From B18-G4 sp032250805 (GTDB lineage Bacteria > Bacteroidota > Bacteroidia > Bacteroidales > B18-G4), in assembly GCA_032250805.1 (NCBI GenBank), contig JAVVEM010000039.1, positions 1 through 32,249 on the forward strand: a stretch of 32,249 nucleotides of DNA. The letters are read 5' to 3'. Below the pieces are notes generated by a model, which worked only from the letters and a program-made list of their open reading frames with translations, was not told where the DNA came from and ran no database searches. Below are positions 9,501 to 15,832 of this stretch, piece after piece; position 1 is the stretch's first letter; the number at the start of each line of letters is the position of its first letter. The translations under genes were made by a program, and so were the position numbers.

Positions 9501-9657
9501 CATCGGTAAGCACAACCACTGTTGGGGCGGTGAGGTCGGGAAATACATCCACATCCATCATCCTGGTGGTAAACACACCGCCTGCCATCACCATTACTGC
9601 GCCAAGCAGGATGAACAGCTTGTTATTCAATGAAAATTTTATAATTCTGTCTAACAT
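6559..9657 (-). CDS. cusA: CusA/CzcA-family heavy-metal efflux RND pump
   Basis: This 1032-aa inner-membrane proton-driven pump is full length for the RND family. TM1 lies at about residues 13-31, with the hallmark periplasmic entry VDVFPDLTAP soon after. A large periplasmic loop is followed by TM2-TM6 around 335-480. TM4 carries the proton-relay motif GSLVDDAIIDVEN with D402 and D403. The second half repeats the pattern, with TM segments near 530-550 and at about 860-1020. The VDDAI-type motif places it among heavy-metal (HME) pumps rather than drug pumps, but it is neither the classic CusA nor the classic CzcA motif, so the ion (Cu/Ag versus Zn/Co/Cd) stays open. It starts 12 nt after the adaptor stop and overlaps the TolC gene by four bases. 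Confidence 0.95.
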   Translation of the reverse strand: MLDRIIKFSLNNKLFILLGAVMVMAGGVFTTRMMDVDVFPDLTAPTVVVLTDAHNMAAEEVERLVTFPIETAVNGATEVRRVRSASSHGFSFVWVEFDWGTDIYKARQVVSEKLVMLASVIPEGIEPALAPQSSVMGEILFIGLQSDSTSMMELRTLAEWNLKPVILATGGVSQVTIIGGDYKQYQVMADPDLMKYYGVSLHELARVCENISMNKNGGVLRQFGNEYVVRGIARSYDLDELGNAYIKTVNGKPVRVRDLAEVRVGSAVKMGHASQNASPSVILSVSKQPNINTVNVTERIEENLEELRKSLPPDVRMTTDIFRQADFIGKSVDNVGRALIEGAIFVVIILFLFLGSFRTTIISVLAIPISLLTAMIVMYLLGMNINTMTLGGLAIAIGSLVDDAIIDVENVYKRLRQNHSKPPNERASAFKVVFEASREIRASILNATLIIIVAFIPLFFLSGMEGRMLKPLGIAYIVSLSVSLLVAITLTPLLCKMLLSGPAYLSKRSKEGWLTRNLSKYYQQSLVWALRRKALILSSSLALFVLALLAFSNMGRSFLPEFNEGSLTISAISSPGISLEESNALGNLIETELLAIPEVSSTARRTGRGELDEHSQTTNSAEIDVNFELDDRSRQEFLKEVRATLDGIPGIASTVGQPLGHRIDHMLSGTRANIAIKLFGTDLITMFNIGKEVQSVIADIPGLVDVSLEQQTEIPQIQVKANREMLAHYGITLEEFNEFVEIAFAGKKLSDIYEDQERYDLVLWMDRDYNQSLEGLKTALISTYDGRQVPMEQVAEIVSVSGPNGISRENVQRKIVISANVAGSDIRTVVNSIRDHVNENIVLPEGYRIEYGGQFESEAKASQTLLITSILAIFVIFLILFQEFRNARLAGIILLNLPLALIGGVFAVFFTSAIISIPVIIGFITLFGIATRNGILLVSRYRHMQEQGEELDVTILKGSTDRLYPILMTALTAALALIPLALNGGATGNEIQSPMAKVILGGLLSSTLLNIYVVPLVYSIMSRRGILKNEKL

Positions 9658-9669
9658 GGTTCCATGATT

Positions 9670-11202
9670 TTAGTGTACATGACCGGCATGGGGGTCGAGA
9701 GCGCCGGCAGCCTGCGATAATTTAACCAATACAGCCCCCCTGGCAACAATGCGCTCTGCGGGTTCCAAACCCTGAGTGATAATGCTACGTTTTCCATCGC
9801 CCGGCCCGGGAAATACTTCCCTTTTCAAGAACTGTTCGGGCGTAAGTTGCACCATCACAAAATATTTGCCCTGCTCCTCAAGAATGGCTTCATTGGGTAC
9901 CGTAAGCACTTTATCATCTGAACCGCAGATAATATAAAGTTCAACAAAAGTACCGGCCAGCAGATCGATGGTGTTTTCAATCTCAAAGCGTACAGGGATA
10001 AGATAGTTATCGGAATTGGCACTTCTGCCAACCGACGATAATCCGCCATTAAGCTCTTCCAGTGTCCAGGTTTTCTGTTCGCTTATAACACGGATATTTG
10101 CCGTTTTGATGTTGCCGAGGAGCGGGGCATACTTTTGCTGCACATCGGCCATCAGGAGAAACTTTTTGTTTTGCGCTACATCAACCAGCTTTCGGCCGGC
10201 CTCAACATATTCGCCATTGCGCACATAGATACGGTCGACGTATCCCGCCACCGGGCTCTGAACAATTTGTGTTCCCCTGTCGAAATTTTTTCTGAGGCTT
10301 TCGTATATCACTTTCGCCGTTTCAAATTCGCGTTTCGATTCGAGCAATTCGGGCTCCGTAACGATGCGGTCGGCAGCCAGTGCTTGTAATCGTTCATAAT
10401 TGGCCCGGGCTTCTTCAAAGTTGTTTTGTGCTTCAATAAAGCGAACATATGAATTGTCGCCCGCAAAAGCATCGCCCGAGATCATGAAGAGTGCTTTGCC
10501 GGCGGTAACGGCTGTCCCTTCAAAAACATTGTCGCCCGACAGGTCGACAATTCCTGATGTGCGTGCCACGATGCTTACCATATCATTTTGCGATGGCCTG
10601 ACCAGGGCTGTGGTTTTTATCACCTGGCCAAATTCTTCCGGGCCAACAGCTACTGTCGAGAAATCTACTTTCCACGATTGCTCCTTGGTAAAAACGATCG
10701 CCGCCGGATCATCAATTAAATGTTTTTCGGCTTCGTGGATAGCATCATGCTCATCGGCAAATACTTCAACATCAGTTACAATGCGGTGACTGCCCTGCCT
10801 GCCCTGAACATCGAAGATGACCGTGCCGGGACCTGCGGCAGTTGGAGTTATTTTAAAAGCATAGATGCCAGGCCTCAGGGGGCTGTCGATGGTCTGTTTC
10901 ACTTGCTCTGAGCCAACCTTCAGCCTGAGTGAAACCTGTCCGCTGTCAAGCGGACTAAAATCTTCGAGAAAGGTAAAATGGGCCAGGATATTCGATTCCT
11001 GCCCAACAATAAAAGGATCGGCTTCGGCAAAGAGTTCCATGTCGCTGCTGTATGAAACCATTTGAAATTTAACTTCGCCGTGGTCATGGCCGCCGTCAGC
11101 AGCAGCATCTTCCGCTTCATGGTCGTGCGCCACGGATTGCTCATGATCACAGCCGAAACCTATTACTGATAAGAATAATGCGAAAAACAGGATCTTTTTC
11201 AT
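9670..11202 (-). CDS. cusB: Periplasmic adaptor (membrane fusion) lipoprotein of the metal RND system, CusB-like
   Basis: This 510-aa protein has a lipoprotein signal (LSVIGFGC, lipid-accepting C18). A His-rich segment with HDHEAED and GGHDHGE follows at about residues 25-45. A beta-sandwich domain at about 55-150 resembles the FixH/YtkA-like domain found in many Bacteroidota adaptors. The barrel-sandwich and hairpin region (about 185-340) includes SPVAGYVDRIYVRNGEYVEAG, and a beta-barrel/membrane-proximal region reaches the C terminus. The last residues, DPHAGHVH, are again His-rich. It should bridge pump and channel and bind the metal ion. It is the second gene of the operon, 93 nt after the small His-rich gene and 12 nt before the pump. 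Confidence 0.93.
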   Translation of the reverse strand: MKKILFFALFLSVIGFGCDHEQSVAHDHEAEDAAADGGHDHGEVKFQMVSYSSDMELFAEADPFIVGQESNILAHFTFLEDFSPLDSGQVSLRLKVGSEQVKQTIDSPLRPGIYAFKITPTAAGPGTVIFDVQGRQGSHRIVTDVEVFADEHDAIHEAEKHLIDDPAAIVFTKEQSWKVDFSTVAVGPEEFGQVIKTTALVRPSQNDMVSIVARTSGIVDLSGDNVFEGTAVTAGKALFMISGDAFAGDNSYVRFIEAQNNFEEARANYERLQALAADRIVTEPELLESKREFETAKVIYESLRKNFDRGTQIVQSPVAGYVDRIYVRNGEYVEAGRKLVDVAQNKKFLLMADVQQKYAPLLGNIKTANIRVISEQKTWTLEELNGGLSSVGRSANSDNYLIPVRFEIENTIDLLAGTFVELYIICGSDDKVLTVPNEAILEEQGKYFVMVQLTPEQFLKREVFPGPGDGKRSIITQGLEPAERIVARGAVLVKLSQAAGALDPHAGHVH

Positions 11203-11295
11203 TGCTGAATTTTTTTTGAATAAAAATCAATAAGTAAATTGAAAGGCAACACGCCGGAAAGCGCATTACTTCGATAATAAAATACCGGTAGAGGA

Positions 11296-11736
11296 TTAAC
11301 AGTTGGGCGGTGCCCTGAGCCCTGAACAAGCATTTATGCTTGCCGTATAAGAAAACTGCAGATATGGTTTCTGCCGGAAAGGGCTGCAATCGAAATTTTT
11401 TACCTCAGGGTCATCTGTCAATACTGAACTGGCAGAGATCAGGGCATTCGACAGTGTGGCCTGAGAGAATCCGGCCAGCAACATTTCCTGTCTGTAGCTG
11501 TCGGGAATAATGACCAGCAGATCGTTAAGGCTACAGCTTTCGGTGTCAGTATCCTGGCCATCGCTGTGCCTGTGCTGGTGCCCGGCATCATGATGTTCGC
11601 ATTGATGGTCATGATCGCCTGCAGTGGGCAGGGCAAAGCATGCAATATCGTTATGATGGTGATGAGGTATCACCGCATGGGCCAGCAAAATAAGGATGGC
11701 ACCCATCATGAGGAATATGGCAAATGCTTTTTTCAT
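11296..11736 (-). CDS. Small His-rich secreted protein of a metal efflux operon
   Basis: A hydrophobic N-terminal segment (KKAFAIFLMMGAILILLAHAVI) is a signal peptide or membrane anchor. It is followed by HHHH and a cluster rich in His, Asp and Cys (HDHQCEHHDAGHQHRH) at about residues 44-60, then a Ser/Leu-rich tail. Such small proteins are common beside CusA-type pumps in Bacteroidota; I believe they carry the label DUF6769 but cannot verify it. A periplasmic metal buffer or chaperone role is inferred. I prefer the ATG at 11736 (146 aa): it fits a signal peptide, and the box TAATTTTG at 11746-11753 would place the transcript start inside the longer TTG-initiated version (11748). It heads the efflux operon. 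Confidence 0.82.
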   Translation of the reverse strand: MKKAFAIFLMMGAILILLAHAVIPHHHHNDIACFALPTAGDHDHQCEHHDAGHQHRHSDGQDTDTESCSLNDLLVIIPDSYRQEMLLAGFSQATLSNALISASSVLTDDPEVKNFDCSPFRQKPYLQFSYTASINACSGLRAPPNC

Positions 11737-11745
11737 TGAAGAAGG

Positions 11746-11753
11746 CAAAATTA
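11746..11753 (-). promoter_or_regulatory. Putative -7 box of the metal efflux operon
   Basis: On the minus strand this reads TAATTTTG, a perfect TAnnTTTG. The expected transcription start would fall only a few bases before the ATG at 11736, giving a very short leader. No clear -33 box was found. Confidence 0.4.
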
Positions 11754-11913
11754 CAACATTTTTGTTTAACGCCGGGATCAGGCTTGTTGTTTCAGCAAAA
11801 AAAAGAAATCATTATGTATTTGGAAGTCACAGTACTGTATCTGTCATGAGCACATCAACCAAAAGTGATTTCATTTTTTTTGATCATATCTGTATTTTTC
11901 TATCTTTATGGCT

Positions 11914-11921
11914 TAAATTTG
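11914..11921 (+). promoter_or_regulatory. Putative -7 box of the carboxyltransferase gene
   Basis: TAAATTTG matches TAnnTTTG and lies 28 nt before the ATG at 11950. A TTTG at 11879-11882 is too far away to be its -33 box. Confidence 0.4.
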
Positions 11922-11949
11922 CCGCTCTAATATAACTAAACGATTACTT

Positions 11950-13824
11950 ATGACCAGAAAAACCGACCATTCACCGCAGAAAACCTACAAGGAAAGATAC
12001 GATCTGGTCAGGCACCCCAAACGTATCAGAAGTTCAGATGTTATTGAAGGGGTATTTGACAATATTATTTATTACGGGTCGCCGGATCCCTCACTCATCG
12101 CAGCCACAGGCAGTGTAAACGGCATCGACTGCATCATCCTGGGCCAGGAAAAACCCAGAAAAGGAAAAAAAAGCAAAGCCACAGGCATGGTTAAGCCCGA
12201 AGGCTTTGCTTTTGGCATTGAGATGCTGGCGCAGGCCGAAAAGCATAAGATCCCTGTTGTAACGATCATCGACACCTATGGGGGCGACCCTTCTATGGAT
12301 TCCGAGCTGGGAGGGCAATCATTCCTGATCTCAGACTCGATAAGCAGGTTTTGTGATGCCGATACGCCCACGATTTCTTACGTTATTGGCGAAGGGGGCA
12401 GTGGTGGCGCACTGGCCATGCAGATAGCCGATAAGGCTTTCATGCTCGAGAATGCGATCTATTCGGTTATCGCTCCCGAAAGCTGCTGCCGTATTATTTT
12501 TCACAGGAGGATTACCGCTGGGGAAGATATCGAAGAAGTATTGCCTGATGCCCTGAATATTTTGCGTCCGGGTGTTGAACACCTGAAACAGATAGGGATG
12601 GTGGATGAAACACTCCCCGAACCGGAAAAAGGAGCACATACCGACTATGAATTTACCTGTAATGAGATCAAAAGGTCGCTGGTAAAAACCCTTAACGAGT
12701 GGGTGTCGAAGTCGAGGAAAGGCAAAAAAACCTTTAAACCCTCAACCATAAAAAAACTTAAGGAAAAACGCAGGGAAAAGGTGTTGCATTATGGCGAATT
12801 CATCGACGACCTTGATAAGCTGGCCAAAAGAAGAACAAAAAGAAAGTTCCCGGATAAGGTAAAAACCATTGATGTAGAACAGGAAAGTTTCGAGATCATG
12901 CACCTGATCAAGGCCCACCTCGAAAAAGAAGGCATTGAAGATACCGAGCTGGTAAACTGCGAAAAAGAGTGGGACCCTGATAAAAACCTGTTTAAGGTTG
13001 CAGGTGGTTGCGGGTTTATTTCGAAACAGGATTATGTCGACAATTTCTATGCCTGCCCAAAATGCGGCAAGGGCGAATACCTCAGCGTTGAGGAACACAT
13101 TGAAAAGATCTGCGACAAGAACACTTTTAAGGAAATTGAAGGCGACCTTTCGTTCAGAAAGATGCTCAACGGCGACTTTTACAACTTTGGCAGTTACAAA
13201 GAATCGCTGGAAAAGACCAAGGAAAAAGCTTTTTCCAATGAAGGACTGGTAACGGGCACCGCAAGGATCAACGGCAAGGATGTTGTGCTGGTGATCTCCG
13301 ACCTTCGTTTTTTTGGAGGCTCTTTTGGTGCTGTTTTTGGCGAAAAGTTCAAACGCGCAGTTGATTACGCCGTCGAACATCAGCAACCCTTTATCTCGGT
13401 CTGCTCATCGGGCGGCGCCCGGATGAACGAAGGCCCGATGTCGCTGGCACAAATGGCCAAAATGAATATGGCTTTGCTCGACCTGAAGAACGAAGGACTG
13501 ATGTACCTTTCCATCATCACAGGCCCCACAACGGGTGGCGCCTATGCAAGCTATGTTACACAAGGCGATATACTCATTGGTGAAGAAGGTGCCATGGTGG
13601 AGTTTGCCGGCCCGCGCGTAGTCATGGGAGGGGGTTTTAGTGTCGACCGCGAAATCATCACCACAAATAAACTCTACGAAACAGATAAAATTCAGCACCT
13701 TGTAAAACGCAAAGAGCTCAGAGAGCTCCTCTCCTATTATGTCAGGTTTTTCTATGCCATAAGGTATCCCCATAAAAGGAGAAACAGAGGGCGAATACTC
13801 GACTTCACCAGGATGCCTGACTAA
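11950..13824 (+). CDS. Fused acetyl-CoA carboxylase carboxyltransferase, alpha (AccA-like) then beta (AccD-like)
   Basis: This 624-aa single chain carries both carboxyltransferase halves, which usually transfer carboxyl from carboxybiotin to acetyl-CoA to make malonyl-CoA for fatty acid synthesis. The N-terminal half (about 20-245) is AccA-like: GEGGSGGALAM (E148-M155) and a YSVIAPESC stretch forming the oxyanion site. A basic, Lys/Arg-rich linker covers about 250-325. The C-terminal half (about 330-610) is AccD-like: SSGGARMNEG (from S486) and PTTGGAYAS (P526 onward) form the second crotonase-type site. The AccD zinc ribbon is altered: CPKC (C369, C372) is kept, but the first pair is reduced to C354, with Ala at 351 where a Cys is expected; C337 might substitute. 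Biotin carboxylase and carrier protein are not nearby. The alpha-beta order is reversed relative to PccB-type single-chain enzymes. Confidence 0.9.
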   Translation: MTRKTDHSPQKTYKERYDLVRHPKRIRSSDVIEGVFDNIIYYGSPDPSLIAATGSVNGIDCIILGQEKPRKGKKSKATGMVKPEGFAFGIEMLAQAEKHKIPVVTIIDTYGGDPSMDSELGGQSFLISDSISRFCDADTPTISYVIGEGGSGGALAMQIADKAFMLENAIYSVIAPESCCRIIFHRRITAGEDIEEVLPDALNILRPGVEHLKQIGMVDETLPEPEKGAHTDYEFTCNEIKRSLVKTLNEWVSKSRKGKKTFKPSTIKKLKEKRREKVLHYGEFIDDLDKLAKRRTKRKFPDKVKTIDVEQESFEIMHLIKAHLEKEGIEDTELVNCEKEWDPDKNLFKVAGGCGFISKQDYVDNFYACPKCGKGEYLSVEEHIEKICDKNTFKEIEGDLSFRKMLNGDFYNFGSYKESLEKTKEKAFSNEGLVTGTARINGKDVVLVISDLRFFGGSFGAVFGEKFKRAVDYAVEHQQPFISVCSSGGARMNEGPMSLAQMAKMNMALLDLKNEGLMYLSIITGPTTGGAYASYVTQGDILIGEEGAMVEFAGPRVVMGGGFSVDREIITTNKLYETDKIQHLVKRKELRELLSYYVRFFYAIRYPHKRRNRGRILDFTRMPD

Positions 13825-13836
13825 AAAAACAATCAC

Positions 13837-13863
13837 AATACCTTTGACGGCATTAAAGGTATT
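13837..13863. repeat. 9-bp perfect inverted repeat over the two-component operon promoter, candidate operator
   Basis: AATACCTTT (13837-13845) and AAAGGTATT (13855-13863) are exact complements with a 9-nt spacer. The left arm overlaps the TTTG -33 box (13843-13846) of the next promoter. The hairpin is also downstream of the carboxyltransferase stop, but no T-run follows the right arm, so an operator is more likely than a terminator. Confidence 0.5.
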
Positions 13864-13873
13864 TGTAGCTTTG
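13843..13873 (+). promoter_or_regulatory. Promoter of the two-component operon
   Basis: TTTG (13843-13846), a 19-nt spacer and TAGCTTTG (13866-13873) match the Bacteroidota consensus at every position. The transcript would start at about 13880, leaving almost no leader before the ATG at 13884. Confidence 0.8.
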
Positions 13874-13883
13874 AACTGATCAT

Positions 13884-14945
13884 ATGGCACTTAGAAACAT
13901 CAGGATTTACAAACACAGTTTTATTGTTCTGGCGGCGATCATCATTGCCCTGCTGAATACGTTACCGTTTTTTTCAGGCATCTTCAATGCCTCCGACAGT
14001 GCTTCGAATCCTTTCAGGAACTCCGGATTTATTATTACCCGCTCGCTTTGGTACCTGGCACAAACCTTTGTTTCGGTACTTGTGATCATTTACTTTAACT
14101 ATTCCTGGATAAGATGGATCACGCCACCAAAAGCAAAAATGGTTCTGAAGATCACGCTGAAGATAGGGTATAATATAGCCCTGGCCTATGGCCTTTTATG
14201 GGCCAGCGTATGGGTTGCAGGCATTGTTGTTGGTAATCCATTCGGAATAAAGGGCGCCTTATTTTTTTATTCGTGGAAATTTATTTATATCGTACCCCTT
14301 GCCATTCTCGTGGCATATGTAATAAAGCTGGCGGTAAATGCTAAAGTCGTTGAAGTTGAGAACTATAAGCTAAAAGAAGAAAACCTCAATGTGCAGATCA
14401 AGTCGCTCAAGGACCAGGTAAATCCACACTTTTTATTCAACACGCTCAATACCCTGAGTTCACTGATCAGGTTGGGAAATAAGGATGAAGGTTTGCAATT
14501 TGTTGATGATCTGGCCAAAGTATACCGCTACATCCTCGAAAGTGAAAAGAAAGAATTTGTAAGCATAAAACACGAACTTGAAATTCTTCAGTCATATTAT
14601 TTTATGCTCCGGAAGCGTTTCGGGGTTCTTCTGAATATCGATATTGATATTGAAGAGCAGAAACTTAACACCCTCGTGCCTCCGATGGTTTTTCAGCACC
14701 TGGTTGAAAATGCCATCAAGCACAATGAAATATCGAGCCAGACACCGCTGCTTATCCGCATTTATAACGACGAAAAGTATATTTATGTAAGGAACAAAAT
14801 ACATCAAAAACCCGACCCAAATACCAGCCTTGGCGTCGGTCTGCCAAATCTCATTAAACGCTATAAACTCATGGCCGACAAGGATGTGATCATCCAACAT
14901 GTCGACAACGAATTCATTGTAAAACTGCCTGTCATCAAAGCATGA
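13884..14945 (+). CDS. LytS/YehU-type sensor histidine kinase
   Basis: This 353-aa membrane kinase phosphorylates its partner response regulator. Four membrane helices are visible at about residues 11-30, 56-74, 93-117 and 132-150, with only short loops, so the stimulus is probably sensed within the membrane. A short coiled coil (about 153-178) leads to the His_kinase motif DQVNPHFLFNTLNTL with phospho-acceptor H182. The ATPase part contains the N-box HLVENAIKHN (about 275) and GVGLPNL (about 328). It is full length for the family. The stop overlaps the response regulator start by four bases (14942-14945). The signal cannot be deduced. Confidence 0.93.
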   Translation: MALRNIRIYKHSFIVLAAIIIALLNTLPFFSGIFNASDSASNPFRNSGFIITRSLWYLAQTFVSVLVIIYFNYSWIRWITPPKAKMVLKITLKIGYNIALAYGLLWASVWVAGIVVGNPFGIKGALFFYSWKFIYIVPLAILVAYVIKLAVNAKVVEVENYKLKEENLNVQIKSLKDQVNPHFLFNTLNTLSSLIRLGNKDEGLQFVDDLAKVYRYILESEKKEFVSIKHELEILQSYYFMLRKRFGVLLNIDIDIEEQKLNTLVPPMVFQHLVENAIKHNEISSQTPLLIRIYNDEKYIYVRNKIHQKPDPNTSLGVGLPNLIKRYKLMADKDVIIQHVDNEFIVKLPVIKA

Positions 14946-15709
14946 ATATCCTGATCCTTGAAGATGAATATGCTGCGCGCAAAAACCTTGTTGCTATCCT
15001 GCGTGAGGTGGCACCTGAATGCACCATTGCCGGGGCACTCGAAAGCGTAAAGGATGCCTTACAATGGATCAGGAACAACCCTGCCCCCGACCTTGCATTT
15101 TTCGACATACAGCTTTCGGACACTATTGTTTTCGAACTCTTCAGGCAGGTAAAGATTAATTTTCCGGTAGTTTTTACTACTGCCTACGACCGTTATGCCA
15201 TCCAGGCATTTAAGGTAAACAGCATTGATTACATACTGAAACCGGTGAGTAACAAATCGGTGAAACAGGCTTTTAAGCAATACCGCACATTGCTCAACAT
15301 TAATCAGGATATTCGTTCGGAAAATATGATGCGAACCCTTGCAGAGATCAGGGCGGCACAACCGGCCAGTTACCGCAAAACATTCCTGGTGCAATCAAAA
15401 GATAAACTCATTCCGGTCGGGATTGCCGAGCTTGCTTATTTTTTTATTGAAAACGGCATTGTTTTCGGCATGAGCAAAGCCGGTAAGAAATTCACACTGA
15501 GCCATAAGCTGGAAGACATCTACGAGCAAGTCGACCCCGCGGGTTTCTTCAGAGCCAACCGGCAATATATCATCTCCATGGATTCCGTGAAGGAGATCAG
15601 TCCTTATTTCAATGAAAGGCTTCTGGTTAAAGTAGTACCGCCCCCCCCCTCCCCGGTCATTATAAGCAAAGCGCGTGCAGCAAAATTCAAGGCCTGGATG
15701 AACGCCTGA
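14942..15709 (+). CDS. LytTR-family response regulator
   Basis: This 255-aa protein has a receiver domain (1-120) with the acidic pair E7/D8 (ILEDEYAA), phospho-acceptor D55 (FFDIQL), the T in TTAYD and K in KPVS. The DNA-binding LytTR domain (about 140-255) contains the FFRANRQYI segment typical of the family. It is translationally coupled to the upstream kinase. A run of nine C (15641-15649) lies near the 3' end and encodes PPPP within the LytTR domain; slippage there would alter the last 20 or so residues. Its targets are unknown; the inverted repeat at the operon promoter and the acyl-AMP ligase gene immediately downstream are the obvious candidates. Confidence 0.93.
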   Translation: MNILILEDEYAARKNLVAILREVAPECTIAGALESVKDALQWIRNNPAPDLAFFDIQLSDTIVFELFRQVKINFPVVFTTAYDRYAIQAFKVNSIDYILKPVSNKSVKQAFKQYRTLLNINQDIRSENMMRTLAEIRAAQPASYRKTFLVQSKDKLIPVGIAELAYFFIENGIVFGMSKAGKKFTLSHKLEDIYEQVDPAGFFRANRQYIISMDSVKEISPYFNERLLVKVVPPPPSPVIISKARAAKFKAWMNA

Positions 15710-15819
15710 GCATAAATCCGGATTTCCGGGCCTTTATCTTCACATCTGTTTTTAGCAGCTTCACCCCTCAATTTTACTGCTTCAACACATTTTTACCCTT
15801 AGACAAACAGGGATACGGA

Positions 15820-15827
15820 TAATTTTG
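15820..15827 (+). promoter_or_regulatory. Putative -7 box of the acyl-AMP ligase gene
   Basis: TAATTTTG matches TAnnTTTG and ends 5 nt before the ATG at 15833. Transcription would start almost at the start codon. The -33 region shows only a weak TTAG. Confidence 0.45.
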
Positions 15828-15832
15828 ATCAT

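Noticed and set aside
6662..9633. Long plus-strand frames (up to 229 codons) across the RND pump gene
   Set aside because: They are antisense shadows of a gene with clear RND motifs.
12742..13386. 214-codon minus-strand frame in the carboxyltransferase gene
   Set aside because: It is antisense to the conserved AccA/AccD coding sequence and has no motif of its own.
13837..13863. Terminator of the carboxyltransferase gene
   Set aside because: The right arm of the hairpin is not followed by a T-run, and the stem overlaps an ideal promoter, so an operator is the better reading.
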